Shown here piece after piece: positions 1-6,563 of a stretch of 7,049 nt of DNA. Every line of letters begins with the position of its first letter. The first letter of the stretch is position 1. Where the stretch lies: NCBI GenBank assembly GCA_003157315.1, contig PMJE01000204.1:17431-24479 (forward strand). Direction: 5' to 3'. Both the position numbers and the translations under genes were made by a program. This DNA comes from Myxococcales bacterium (GTDB taxonomy: Bacteria; Myxococcota; Polyangia; Fen-1088). The notes beneath the pieces were generated by a model, which saw nothing but the letters and a program-made list of their open reading frames with translations, made no database searches and was not told where the DNA came from.

Positions 1-2
1 GC

Positions 3-128
3 GGAGGAACCGCTCGCGGCGGCATGTCTTCGTCAGGGGGAAGTGCCGGTGGCAGCATGGGAGGTGGAGGAACCGCTCGCGGCGGCACGACTTCCTCAGC
101 GGGCACTGCGGGCAGCAGTGGCGGTGGT
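3..128 (+). repeat. Two tandem 63-bp (21-codon) repeat units in the Gly/Ser linker
   Basis: Unit 1 is 3-65 and unit 2 is 66-128. The first 22 bases of each unit (3-24 and 66-87) are identical, encoding GGTARGG, and the encoded units match at 15 of 21 residues. The array may continue to the left of the window. After 128 the sequence degenerates into TGGGPDGG. It keeps the reading frame and fits an expandable spacer between a membrane anchor and the folded domain. Confidence 0.8.
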
Positions 129-1013
129 ACTGGGGGAGGCCCCGACGGTGGAATCCTCGCTTCCGGCTATTGCACGGGAGACAGTACCAAAGTCACCTAC
201 CTGGGTCAGACCGTGTCCGCGCCTGCAACAAACTACCAGTCCGGTCTGGCCTTCGATTGTTGCATGGCCTATGGCGTGAACCTGCACACCAGCGCGTCTC
301 TTGGACTGGATCTTCAGGTGGAAGTCATTTCCTCTGTCGGCGTCTCCCCTGGTGACTACGAGGTAGGAACGACGTCGTTCCGGGTTCGTGCCTCTGTGGG
401 CACGAGCAACGAATCTGCGGAAATGGCAACAAACAACACCAGCGGAAACGTTCACATCGGCAGCGCTCCCTTGGCGACCCAGCCGTGGGAGCTTGGCTTG
501 TGCCTGGAAGTCGTTGATACGTCGTCAGACCTGCTGGGAACCAGGATCTACGTCCCCAGCGTCACCATGATGCCCTACTATCAGTGGAACAACCGATTCC
601 AGATCTATCTCCTGCACGATCCATCGCTCACGGCGCTCGACGCTGCCCAGCTTGCTCTCGATTCCCTTGTGCTTGCTACGCTGCCGTTGCTCGATCTCAG
701 TCGCATTGCCTACGTGGAACAGGCCACCACTCGGATTGGCCTCAATCCTGGCCAGAAACTTGGTGATTCGATCCACACCGAGCTCGGGCGCCCGCTTGGA
801 TTGCCTTTCGTGGCCGTAGCGGATGGAGTCCGCATCTATCTGGGCACATTCACCAGCATGGTCTCTTCGATTTCCCCCGCTGGTCCCTACATCATGATGG
901 ATGAAATCACTTCGGATGGATTGGTCATCCAGCCGCCTTGGACAGGTACCGATCCGCGCAACGATCCCCGCATCCTCCAGGTGCTAACCGAAGCTGGCAA
1001 GCTTGTGCCCTGA
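3..1013 (+). CDS. Probable exported protein or lipoprotein with Gly/Ser-rich linker, 5'-partial
   Basis: The reading frame is open from the left edge, so the ATG at 24 is probably internal: the codons before it (from 3) already belong to the same Gly/Ser/Thr/Ala-rich repeat. The true start and any signal peptide lie outside the window. The linker runs to about nt 150. A folded domain of about 285 residues follows, beginning near ILASGYCTG (nt 153-179), rich in beta-type alternation and containing four cysteines (codons near 171, 258, 261 and 501) that could form two disulfides. The tail has YLGTF, then PPWTGTDPRNDPRI, and ends KLVP. I do not recognise a catalytic motif or a named family. Low-complexity Gly/Ser spacers after a lipobox are common in myxobacterial surface lipoproteins, which is the basis for the export inference; the lipobox itself cannot be seen. 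The stop is TGA at 1011-1013, 10 bp from the stop of the convergent gene. Confidence 0.8.
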   Translation, partial: GGTARGGMSSSGGSAGGSMGGGGTARGGTTSSAGTAGSSGGGTGGGPDGGILASGYCTGDSTKVTYLGQTVSAPATNYQSGLAFDCCMAYGVNLHTSASLGLDLQVEVISSVGVSPGDYEVGTTSFRVRASVGTSNESAEMATNNTSGNVHIGSAPLATQPWELGLCLEVVDTSSDLLGTRIYVPSVTMMPYYQWNNRFQIYLLHDPSLTALDAAQLALDSLVLATLPLLDLSRIAYVEQATTRIGLNPGQKLGDSIHTELGRPLGLPFVAVADGVRIYLGTFTSMVSSISPAGPYIMMDEITSDGLVIQPPWTGTDPRNDPRILQVLTEAGKLVP

Positions 1014-1023
1014 AGCGGCCAAG

Positions 1024-1404
1024 TTACCCCTCGTCCAGCGCTCGGATCTTGGCCACCAACATGGGATCGTCTTCCAGCGTTTGGCGGAGTGCTGCACCAA
1101 GCTTCTCCCTGACTGCGGCAGGTCCCTTGCAACCCACCTGGCGGGATACGACTTGCTCGACCACGCGGTCAAGCGCGGCCTGAGGTGTGATCTGCCCGGC
1201 CTTGAGGGCCTTGGCGATGTCCGCGATCCCGGGTGCCCGGCCGGCCTGGGCGCCTGGTTGGGTCGCAGTGGCGGCCCGCGCCTTGTCACTTCCCGACGCT
1301 TTGGCGAGCTTGTCGGCAAAGCCCTTGGCCCCGGCGGTGCCAGCCGCAGGAAGTCCTACCGGGTGTCCGGAAACCAATCCCGATGGCGGTTTGGAAACCT
1401 TCAT
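1024..1404 (-). CDS. Small uncharacterised protein with helical C-terminal domain
   Basis: The product is 126 aa. The start is ATG at 1404-1402; an in-frame TAG lies six codons upstream, so no earlier start is possible. Residues 1 to about 55 are rich in Ala, Gly, Pro and Lys and look disordered (MKVSKPPSGL, then AGTAGAKGFADKLAKASG). Residues from about 58 look amphipathic helical: GIADIAKALKAGQITPQAAL, then a VVEQVV segment, and a final helix with AAVREKLGAALRQTLEDDP. There is one cysteine, and no signal peptide or membrane segment. The head-to-tail layout (disordered N-terminus, compact helical C-terminus) resembles small adaptor, chaperone or anti-sigma-like proteins, but I recognise no family. 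No good Shine-Dalgarno is visible. It is convergent with the left-hand gene and divergent from the cyclophilin gene. The antisense frame over 1003-1410 is also open, but it reads as a shadow, with Arg/Gly/Trp-rich composition and no plausible fold. Confidence 0.7.
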   Translation of the reverse strand: MKVSKPPSGLVSGHPVGLPAAGTAGAKGFADKLAKASGSDKARAATATQPGAQAGRAPGIADIAKALKAGQITPQAALDRVVEQVVSRQVGCKGPAAVREKLGAALRQTLEDDPMLVAKIRALDEG

Positions 1405-1618
1405 CGATAGACTCGAACACTAGCACAGGACAGGCTGGACAGATTCTTCACGGCTCGGACCTTCTGCATGATTGTCGGCTGACGCCGCACTAAGTTGCGT
1501 AGAGCGCGGAGCGTTAGCGGCTGGGATCGACAGGCGGTCGCACGGCCGCTAGAAGCTAGTCCCAGAGGTCTGACATCTCCCACTACACTGTGGGCGCAAA
1601 GCGGGTTAAAGTGTCGCG

Positions 1619-2092
1619 ATGAAGAAAGTCCATCTTGAGACAACCAAGGGCGAAATCGTAGCCGAGCTGTTCGAGGATGACGCGCCGGCCACGGTGGCCA
1701 ACTTCGCGGGTCTCGCGAACGGAACCAAGGAGTGGGTCGAACCATCAACCGGGAAGAAGGTCAGCCGTCCCTTCTACGACGGACTAACCTTCCACCGCGT
1801 TATCCCTAACTTCGTCATCCAGGGGGGATGTCCCCTCGGCGACGGAACCGGGGGCCCTGGTTACAAGATCAAGTGCGAGACCGCGGGAAAGCGCCAGGTT
1901 CACAAGGCGGGCTCACTCTCTATGGCCCATGCGGGCAAGGACACGGGTGGATCGCAGTTCTTCATCTGCCACTCGCCGCAGCCGCATCTCGATCGCAAGC
2001 ACACCGTGTTTGGGCAAGTAATTTCCGGCTTGGAGGTGTTGAAGAAGATCCAGGCCGGCGATCGCATGACCAAGGTTTGGATCGAGGGGTGA
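1619..2092 (+). CDS. ppiB: Cyclophilin-type peptidyl-prolyl cis-trans isomerase, cytoplasmic (PpiB-like)
   Basis: At 157 aa it has normal single-domain cyclophilin length, with no signal peptide, so it should act in the cytoplasm, catalysing cis-trans isomerisation of Xaa-Pro bonds. The active-site signature [19 protein letters not shown] (residues 52-70) carries the catalytic Arg60 (Arg55 of human CypA), Phe65 and Gln68. The second signature has [10 protein letters not shown] with Gln113 and Phe115, then LDRKHTVFG with His128 (His126 of CypA). The position of CypA Trp121 is His123, which in known cyclophilins goes with weak cyclosporin binding. [18 protein letters not shown] insertion before the active site is typical of many bacterial forms. 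ATG at 1619 is the natural start, because [13 protein letters not shown] matches the family N-terminus; no strong Shine-Dalgarno precedes it. It lies upstream of the kinase gene on the same strand, but a 169-bp gap with its own promoter candidate suggests separate transcription. The symbol is by class rather than proven orthology. Confidence 0.93.
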   Translation: MKKVHLETTKGEIVAELFEDDAPATVANFAGLANGTKEWVEPSTGKKVSRPFYDGLTFHRVIPNFVIQGGCPLGDGTGGPGYKIKCETAGKRQVHKAGSLSMAHAGKDTGGSQFFICHSPQPHLDRKHTVFGQVISGLEVLKKIQAGDRMTKVWIEG

Positions 2093-2187
2093 CGCAGCCT
2101 TCACTGCTCGACGTCATGGTGCGGATGTTCTGGTCTGAAGGCTCGTGTGTGCGTTTTGGTCGCCGCGGCTTGCTGGCAGCGGCTTGC

Positions 2188-2217
2188 TTGACTTCGAGCC
2201 CGCCCGTGGTCGATAAC
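2188..2217 (+). promoter_or_regulatory. Candidate sigma-70-like promoter for the kinase operon
   Basis: TTGACT (2188-2193) resembles a -35 element, matching 5 of 6 consensus bases. GATAAC (2212-2217) resembles a -10 element, matching 4 of 6, and the spacer is 18 bp. Transcription would begin near 2224, giving a leader of roughly 38 nt before the TTG start at 2262. It lies in the gap between the cyclophilin and kinase genes. This is a match by eye; alternative sigma factors are numerous in this type of organism. Confidence 0.4.
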
Positions 2218-2250
2218 GGGATGACTTACGTCCGTTGCTGCCCACGCTCC

Positions 2251-2254
2251 GGAG
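2251..2254 (+). promoter_or_regulatory. Shine-Dalgarno GGAG that fixes the kinase TTG start
   Basis: GGAG ends 7 nt before TTG at 2262. The only longer alternative start, TTG at 2235, has no Shine-Dalgarno. The shorter protein begins MNKPTPFGKYYLLERI, the usual opening of this kinase type, so 2262 is preferred. Confidence 0.7.
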
Positions 2255-2261
2255 TCGTTGC

Positions 2262-5066
2262 TTGAACAAGCCCACTCCTTTCGGGAAATACTACCTCCTC
2301 GAACGCATCAACGTCGGGGGCATGGCCGAAGTGTTCAAGGCCAAGGTCATGGGGGTGGAGGGCTTCGAGCGAATCGTCGCGCTCAAGCGCATCCTTCCCC
2401 ATATTGCCGAGGACGAAGAGTTCATCACGATGTTCATCGACGAGGCGAAGATCGCGGTGCAATTGCAGCACGCGAACATCGCCCAGATCTTCGATCTCGG
2501 GAAGGTCGATGACGCATACTTCATCGCCCTTGAGTACGTGCAAGGGCGCGACCTACGCGGCATTTTTGATGACCTGCGCAGGCATCGCCAGACCATGCCC
2601 ATGCCCCAGGTCTGCTACGTGATCATGCAGGTCTGCGAGGGACTGGACTATGCGCACAACAAGCGCGACGCCCAGGGGCGGGCGCTCAACCTCGTACACC
2701 GCGACGTCTCGCCACAGAACGTGCTGATCGGATACGAGGGTGAGGTCAAGCTCATCGACTTTGGCATCGCCAAGGCCGCGGGCAAGGCATCCAAGACCCA
2801 GGCCGGCATTCTCAAGGGCAAGTTCGGTTACATGTCGCCCGAACAGGTGCGCGGACTGTCCATCGACCGGCGCAGCGACATCTTCGCCGTTGGAATCATT
2901 CTCTACGAAATGCTCACGGGCGAGCGGCTGTTCGTCGGCGAGAGCGATTTTTCGACCCTGGAGAAGGTTCGCAACGTCGAGGTCGTCCCGCCCTCTTCAT
3001 TCAATTCGGAGATTCCTGAGCAGCTTGAACGCATCGTGCTCAAGGCATTGGCCAAGGACTTGGAGGACCGCTACCAGAACGCCCTCGATCTGCACGATGA
3101 CCTACAGGCCTTCCTGTATTCCGTCGGCAAGTTCTCGTCGCGTAAAGACCTGTCAGTTTGGATGAAGCGGACCTTCGCTGCTGCTTTGGCGGTGCAACAG
3201 GCTCCCGAAAGCCCTACCTCCGAGGATATTGAAGAGATCGAACCCATCGAAGCCGATATCGATCCGCCGGCGCCAGCGCATGGGGGCTCGCCTCGGGCGA
3301 GGGACAACCAGGAGCTGGGCTGGGACGAAGATGAGTTGGAGACGTCGATCTTCGACAAGCCAGTTGGTGAAAATACGCCGGCCGGCCGGGCCAATGAGGC
3401 TTTCCTCGCCACCGAAGACAAGACCGTGGCCGCTGCGCTCTCTGAGGACTCGCTAAGGGAGATGAATGAGGGCTTTGCTGCGCCCTCGACCTTCTCCGAG
3501 AAGGCTCCCACCCACAAAGAAGGCCAGCCGGTCTCGCTTCGTCAGACCGTGATGGGCATAGGCGAGACTCCGCCGGTTCGGCCTGCACCCTTGCCCCCGC
3601 CGGGCCGCTCGACAGGGACGTTTGGCGCCGCGCCGGCTCCGCCTGCGGCGCAGCCCGGGGCTGCACGCCCATCACGCCCAATGGCGATTCCCGCGGGAAC
3701 TACCCGCCCGACGTCGCAGGCTCCCGTGCCGATGGGTCGGCCGCTGTTTGCACCTTTGGGGGCGCCGTCCGCGCCCGAGCCTTCTCGTCCGGTGCTGCGC
3801 CAGACCTTGCTGGGGATAGGTGCACCCAACGCTCCCATCCCGGGTGTCTCTCAGCCTGCCATGCCGGCGCCGTCGTTTTTCCCAGCACAACCATTTCCTG
3901 GGCTTGACCAGGGGCCGTCCGCCCAACTGGGTGCTGGCTTCCCCGGCCAGCCCTATGGCACGTCGGGGCCGCGACTATCGGGCGGCATGGATGCGGCAAC
4001 AGCTGCCGCGGCCGCGTTGTCTTTGCGGCCGCCATCACGTATCAAGTACTACCTTCTCTTCCTGGCGTTCATGGCGTTGGGAGGTGGCGGAGCCTATCTG
4101 TACCTGACCCGGTCGGGAAAGATGCAGATAGCGGTAAAGCCAGCAGACGCGCGGGTGACTGTCGACGGGGTTGCCTTGCACGAAGGACCACCCTATGTGA
4201 TAGAGCGGCGGCCTGGCATTTACCACGTCGCGGTTGCGCGCGAGGGGTACGTGCCGCGTGAGCAAGACGTCGAGATTCGCACTGCGCAGGTGGAGCGGGT
4301 GGAGGTCGAGCTGGAGGCGTCGCCCGATACTGGGTTCGAATTGACCAGCCAGCCGCCCGGTGGTCTGGTGTGGCTGGATGGGCAGGCATTTGTCATCAAT
4401 GAGACTGGAAAACAGGCTACTACCAACTTCAGGGCTTCGCGCATAACGCCTGGCCGCCACGTTCTGGAAATCAAAGGGGATCCGCGCTTCAAGGATTGGC
4501 ACCAGGAGATTTTTCAGGAGCCAGGCCAGACGCTGAAGATCAACGCCGTTCGCGAACCCGGGGGTGCCTCGGGACGCAGCGGCGGAGCGGCTGCAGCCGG
4601 AGTGCGTCCGCCGAGTACGCCTGCCCTTGCGCCGCCAGCAGCTGGCCCGAGCGTGGTGGCCGAGAACCGAGGGAGATCGTCCGGTTCTCGCCGCGCAGGC
4701 AGGGGAGCCAGGCGAGGTGAACCCTCCAGTGACGACAGCTCGGGCGGTCAGGCGGCCGCAGCAGGCGGAAAGGCCAAGGAAAAGGCGTCCAGCGACGATG
4801 ACGTCTTCGAACGCGAGGGGAGGCTTGGGGCTGGGGGCGGAGAGGAATGCGTGGCCAACATCGGTTCCAAGCCGTGGGCTCAGGTGGCCATCGATGGCAA
4901 GCCGACTGGGAAGAGCACCCCGCTCATCGACTACAGCCTGGCCTGCGGCAAGCATCGGCTCACTTTCACCAACTCCGACCTGATGATTGAGCGCAACGAG
5001 ATCATCATTCTCAAGCCGGGCCAGCGGTTCAAGAAGATCTTCCCGCTAGTGGACATGGATTTCTAG
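2262..5066 (+). CDS. Transmembrane Ser/Thr protein kinase with C-terminal PEGA-type domains
   Basis: The product is 934 aa from the TTG at 2262. Kinase domain, about residues 7-285: glycine-loop variant INVGGMAEVFKAK (16-28), ATP-anchoring Lys42 in VALK, helix-C Glu61, catalytic HRDVSPQN (146-153, with Asp148 and Asn153), metal-binding DFG (166-168), SPE (192-194) and SDIFAVG with Asp206. All core catalytic residues are present, so it should be active. The catalytic-loop Lys is Ser150, as is usual in this myxobacterial-type subgroup. An acidic stretch (321-334) and a long Pro/Ala-rich linker (about 335-590) follow, with the motif LRQT[VL][ML]GIG twice (426-434 and 512-520). One membrane span, about 595-616, puts the kinase in the cytoplasm and residues 617-934 in the periplasm. 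There, three PEGA-like beta modules are seen at about 621-686, 690-765 and 861-934 (IDGKPTGKSTPL in the last); a charged low-complexity spacer (766-858) precedes the third. Cys863 and Cys895 could form a disulfide. It is probably the first gene of an operon. Kinase and topology are secure; the PEGA calls are by pattern. Confidence 0.93.
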   Translation: MNKPTPFGKYYLLERINVGGMAEVFKAKVMGVEGFERIVALKRILPHIAEDEEFITMFIDEAKIAVQLQHANIAQIFDLGKVDDAYFIALEYVQGRDLRGIFDDLRRHRQTMPMPQVCYVIMQVCEGLDYAHNKRDAQGRALNLVHRDVSPQNVLIGYEGEVKLIDFGIAKAAGKASKTQAGILKGKFGYMSPEQVRGLSIDRRSDIFAVGIILYEMLTGERLFVGESDFSTLEKVRNVEVVPPSSFNSEIPEQLERIVLKALAKDLEDRYQNALDLHDDLQAFLYSVGKFSSRKDLSVWMKRTFAAALAVQQAPESPTSEDIEEIEPIEADIDPPAPAHGGSPRARDNQELGWDEDELETSIFDKPVGENTPAGRANEAFLATEDKTVAAALSEDSLREMNEGFAAPSTFSEKAPTHKEGQPVSLRQTVMGIGETPPVRPAPLPPPGRSTGTFGAAPAPPAAQPGAARPSRPMAIPAGTTRPTSQAPVPMGRPLFAPLGAPSAPEPSRPVLRQTLLGIGAPNAPIPGVSQPAMPAPSFFPAQPFPGLDQGPSAQLGAGFPGQPYGTSGPRLSGGMDAATAAAAALSLRPPSRIKYYLLFLAFMALGGGGAYLYLTRSGKMQIAVKPADARVTVDGVALHEGPPYVIERRPGIYHVAVAREGYVPREQDVEIRTAQVERVEVELEASPDTGFELTSQPPGGLVWLDGQAFVINETGKQATTNFRASRITPGRHVLEIKGDPRFKDWHQEIFQEPGQTLKINAVREPGGASGRSGGAAAAGVRPPSTPALAPPAAGPSVVAENRGRSSGSRRAGRGARRGEPSSDDSSGGQAAAAGGKAKEKASSDDDVFEREGRLGAGGGEECVANIGSKPWAQVAIDGKPTGKSTPLIDYSLACGKHRLTFTNSDLMIERNEIIILKPGQRFKKIFPLVDMDF

Positions 5067-5070
5067 GTGA
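5065..5070 (+). promoter_or_regulatory. Shine-Dalgarno AGGTGA spanning the kinase stop codon
   Basis: AGGTGA is complementary to the 16S rRNA 3' end and ends 5 nt before ATG at 5076. Its first two bases are the last two of the kinase TAG stop, which suggests translational coupling. A GTG at 5067 directly abutting the stop is the alternative start, preceded only by a weak GGA. Confidence 0.55.
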
Positions 5071-5075
5071 CTGCC

Positions 5076-6545
5076 ATGCCTGGCTCGGAATCTTTGCCAT
5101 CACCCGTGGGACTTCGTCCCGGCTCGCCGGAGGCGCTACAGGCAGCCTGGGCAGACTATTTCCGCCGAGTGGCTTTCGAGCAACCGCGCCATCCGGCTGC
5201 TCGCGAGTTCTTGGATGAGGATCTGCGCGCGACTCTGCGGCGTTGGATCCCCGCCGACGCGTCGGTGGTGGAGGTGGGCTGCCGCACCGGTGACCTGATT
5301 ACGGCTCTGCCCAACCAGGAACGGGTGGGAATTGCCCCCTCGATCGAGCTGGCGGCCGAAGCCCAACGTCGCCATCCGGAGATCAGCTTCGAGGTGGGCA
5401 AGGTCGAACGGCTCCCGCCCGGGCGAAGGTTCGATGCCGTGATCTGCGATCGTCTGTGTCACACGGTGACGGACGTGCGCGCCTGGCTGGAGGGCCTGCG
5501 CGATCGCCTGACTGAGCATGGATTGATCTATCTGACCGCCTTCAACTACCTTTGGGAGTTTGCCGCGCAGGCGGCGGAGGTGGTGGGTTGGAAAACCCCT
5601 GCTCCAACCTCGAACTGGCTGTCGCACAGCGATTTTCACAACCTGTTCAACATCACCGGCCTCGAGATGGTTCGTTTCGAGGACCGTCTGCTGCTTCCCT
5701 TGCCGATGCCGGGCCTTGCCCCGTTGGTCAATCGCTATCTGGCCAAGTTGCCGGTCTTGCAGCGCTTCTCGCTCTATCGGCTCTATGCCTTGCGCCGGCG
5801 GGATGCAAGCGCCGCTCCCCAGCCGCTTTCGGTGAGCGTGGTCGTGCCCACGCGCAACGAAGCGGGCAACGTGGACGTCGCTATCAAGCGGACGCCACTC
5901 ATGGGCACCTCCACCGAGTTGATCTTCGTCGAGGGCGGCTCCACCGACGGCACCTGGGAGACGATTCAAAACGCGATCAAGGAGTATCGCGGCCCACTCA
6001 AGCTTTCTGCCTACCAGCAGACCGGAAAAGGTAAGGGCGATGCCGTGCGACTTGGCTTTGCCAAAGCCCAAGGCGACGTGCTGATGATTCTCGACGCCGA
6101 CCTGACCGTGCCGCCGGAAGAACTGCCGGTGTTCTACGACGTTATCGCGCGTGGACTGGGGGACTTCGTGCAGGGAACGCGCTTGGTCTATCCGATGGAA
6201 CCGGGGGCGATGCGTTTTTTCAACCGCATCGGCAATCACGCCTTCTCCCATCTGTTTACCTATCTGCTCCAGCAGCCTATCAAGGATACGCTTTGTGGAA
6301 CCAAGGTGCTGCGGCGGCGCGACTATGAGCGGCTGGCGGCTGCGCGGCACGTATTCGGCGACTTCGATCCTTTCGGTGACTTCGATCTCATATTCGGGGC
6401 CGCCAGACTGAATCTAAAGATCGTGGAGATTCCGGTTCGCTACCGGGAACGTCTCTATGGCTCCACCAACATCTCGCGCTGGCTGCACGGCTGGCTGCTG
6501 CTCAAGATGTCGGCGGTGGCGGCCAGCAAACTCAAGTTTGTGTGA
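5076..6545 (+). CDS. Bifunctional class I SAM-dependent methyltransferase / GT2 glycosyltransferase
   Basis: The product is 489 aa from ATG 5076 (492 from the GTG at 5067). The N-terminal half (about 25-240) is a class I methyltransferase fold: motif I VVEVGCRTG (64-72), a post-strand-2 segment VGIAPSIELA where the usual acidic ribose-binding residue is Ala87, then FDAVICDRLCHTVTDV (119-134) and ITGLEMVRFEDRLLLP. The C-terminal half (about 250-489) is a GT-A family 2 transferase: VSVVVPTRNEAGNV (252-266), EGGSTDGTWE with Asp291, GKGKGDAVRLGF (317-328), metal and nucleotide-sugar DAD (340-342), DTLCGTK (404-410), FGDFDPFGDFDL (427-438) and RYRERLYGSTNI (455-466). The second half resembles dolichyl/polyprenyl-phosphate sugar transferases such as DPM1, so a lipid-linked sugar product at the inner membrane face is a reasonable guess; sugar and acceptor are unknown. 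No clear membrane span is present. It sits between a kinase gene and a membrane-protein gene with short gaps, as an operon. Confidence 0.9.
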   Translation: MPGSESLPSPVGLRPGSPEALQAAWADYFRRVAFEQPRHPAAREFLDEDLRATLRRWIPADASVVEVGCRTGDLITALPNQERVGIAPSIELAAEAQRRHPEISFEVGKVERLPPGRRFDAVICDRLCHTVTDVRAWLEGLRDRLTEHGLIYLTAFNYLWEFAAQAAEVVGWKTPAPTSNWLSHSDFHNLFNITGLEMVRFEDRLLLPLPMPGLAPLVNRYLAKLPVLQRFSLYRLYALRRRDASAAPQPLSVSVVVPTRNEAGNVDVAIKRTPLMGTSTELIFVEGGSTDGTWETIQNAIKEYRGPLKLSAYQQTGKGKGDAVRLGFAKAQGDVLMILDADLTVPPEELPVFYDVIARGLGDFVQGTRLVYPMEPGAMRFFNRIGNHAFSHLFTYLLQQPIKDTLCGTKVLRRRDYERLAAARHVFGDFDPFGDFDLIFGAARLNLKIVEIPVRYRERLYGSTNISRWLHGWLLLKMSAVAASKLKFV

Positions 6546-6563
6546 ACGTTTGCGGACCAAGAG

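Noticed and set aside
1017..1054. GGCCAAG / CTTGGCC inverted repeat at the convergent stops, a possible bidirectional terminator
   Set aside because: It is a 7-bp stem with a 24-nt loop and no T-run on either strand; around a dozen such pairs are expected by chance in 7 kb.
1515..1551. TAGCGGC / GCCGCTA inverted repeat with a nested CGAC/GTCG stem upstream of the cyclophilin gene
   Set aside because: The stems are short with a long loop and within chance expectation; no riboswitch core, tRNA shape or operator symmetry is recognisable.
1579..1594. CCCAC-N6-GTGGG dyad before the cyclophilin gene as an operator
   Set aside because: Five-bp arms are too short to support, and no matching copy was noticed elsewhere in the window.
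2096..2143. AGCCTTCA / TGAAGGCT inverted repeat after the cyclophilin stop
   Set aside because: The 8-bp arms are 32 nt apart and no T-tract follows directly, so it is not a convincing terminator.
2115..2265. 50-codon frame (MVRMFWSEG...) before the kinase gene, with an AAAC lipobox-like stretch
   Set aside because: There is no Shine-Dalgarno, the composition is odd, it contains the candidate promoter, and a frame of this length is expected by chance at this GC.
4035..4955. Antisense open frame (306 codons) opposite the kinase C-terminus
   Set aside because: It is a shadow of the PEGA-type region, with no motif and Arg/Pro/Ser-rich composition.
5136..6350. Long antisense open frame (404 codons) opposite the fusion gene
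   Set aside because: It is rich in His, Gln and Arg without a fold-like pattern, and the plus strand encodes clear catalytic motifs; it is a high-GC codon-bias shadow.
6354..6387. 18-bp direct repeat encoding FGDFDP / FGDFDL in the glycosyltransferase
   Set aside because: This stretch is the expected acidic active-site region of this GT2 type, so the repeat is probably family sequence rather than a recent duplication.
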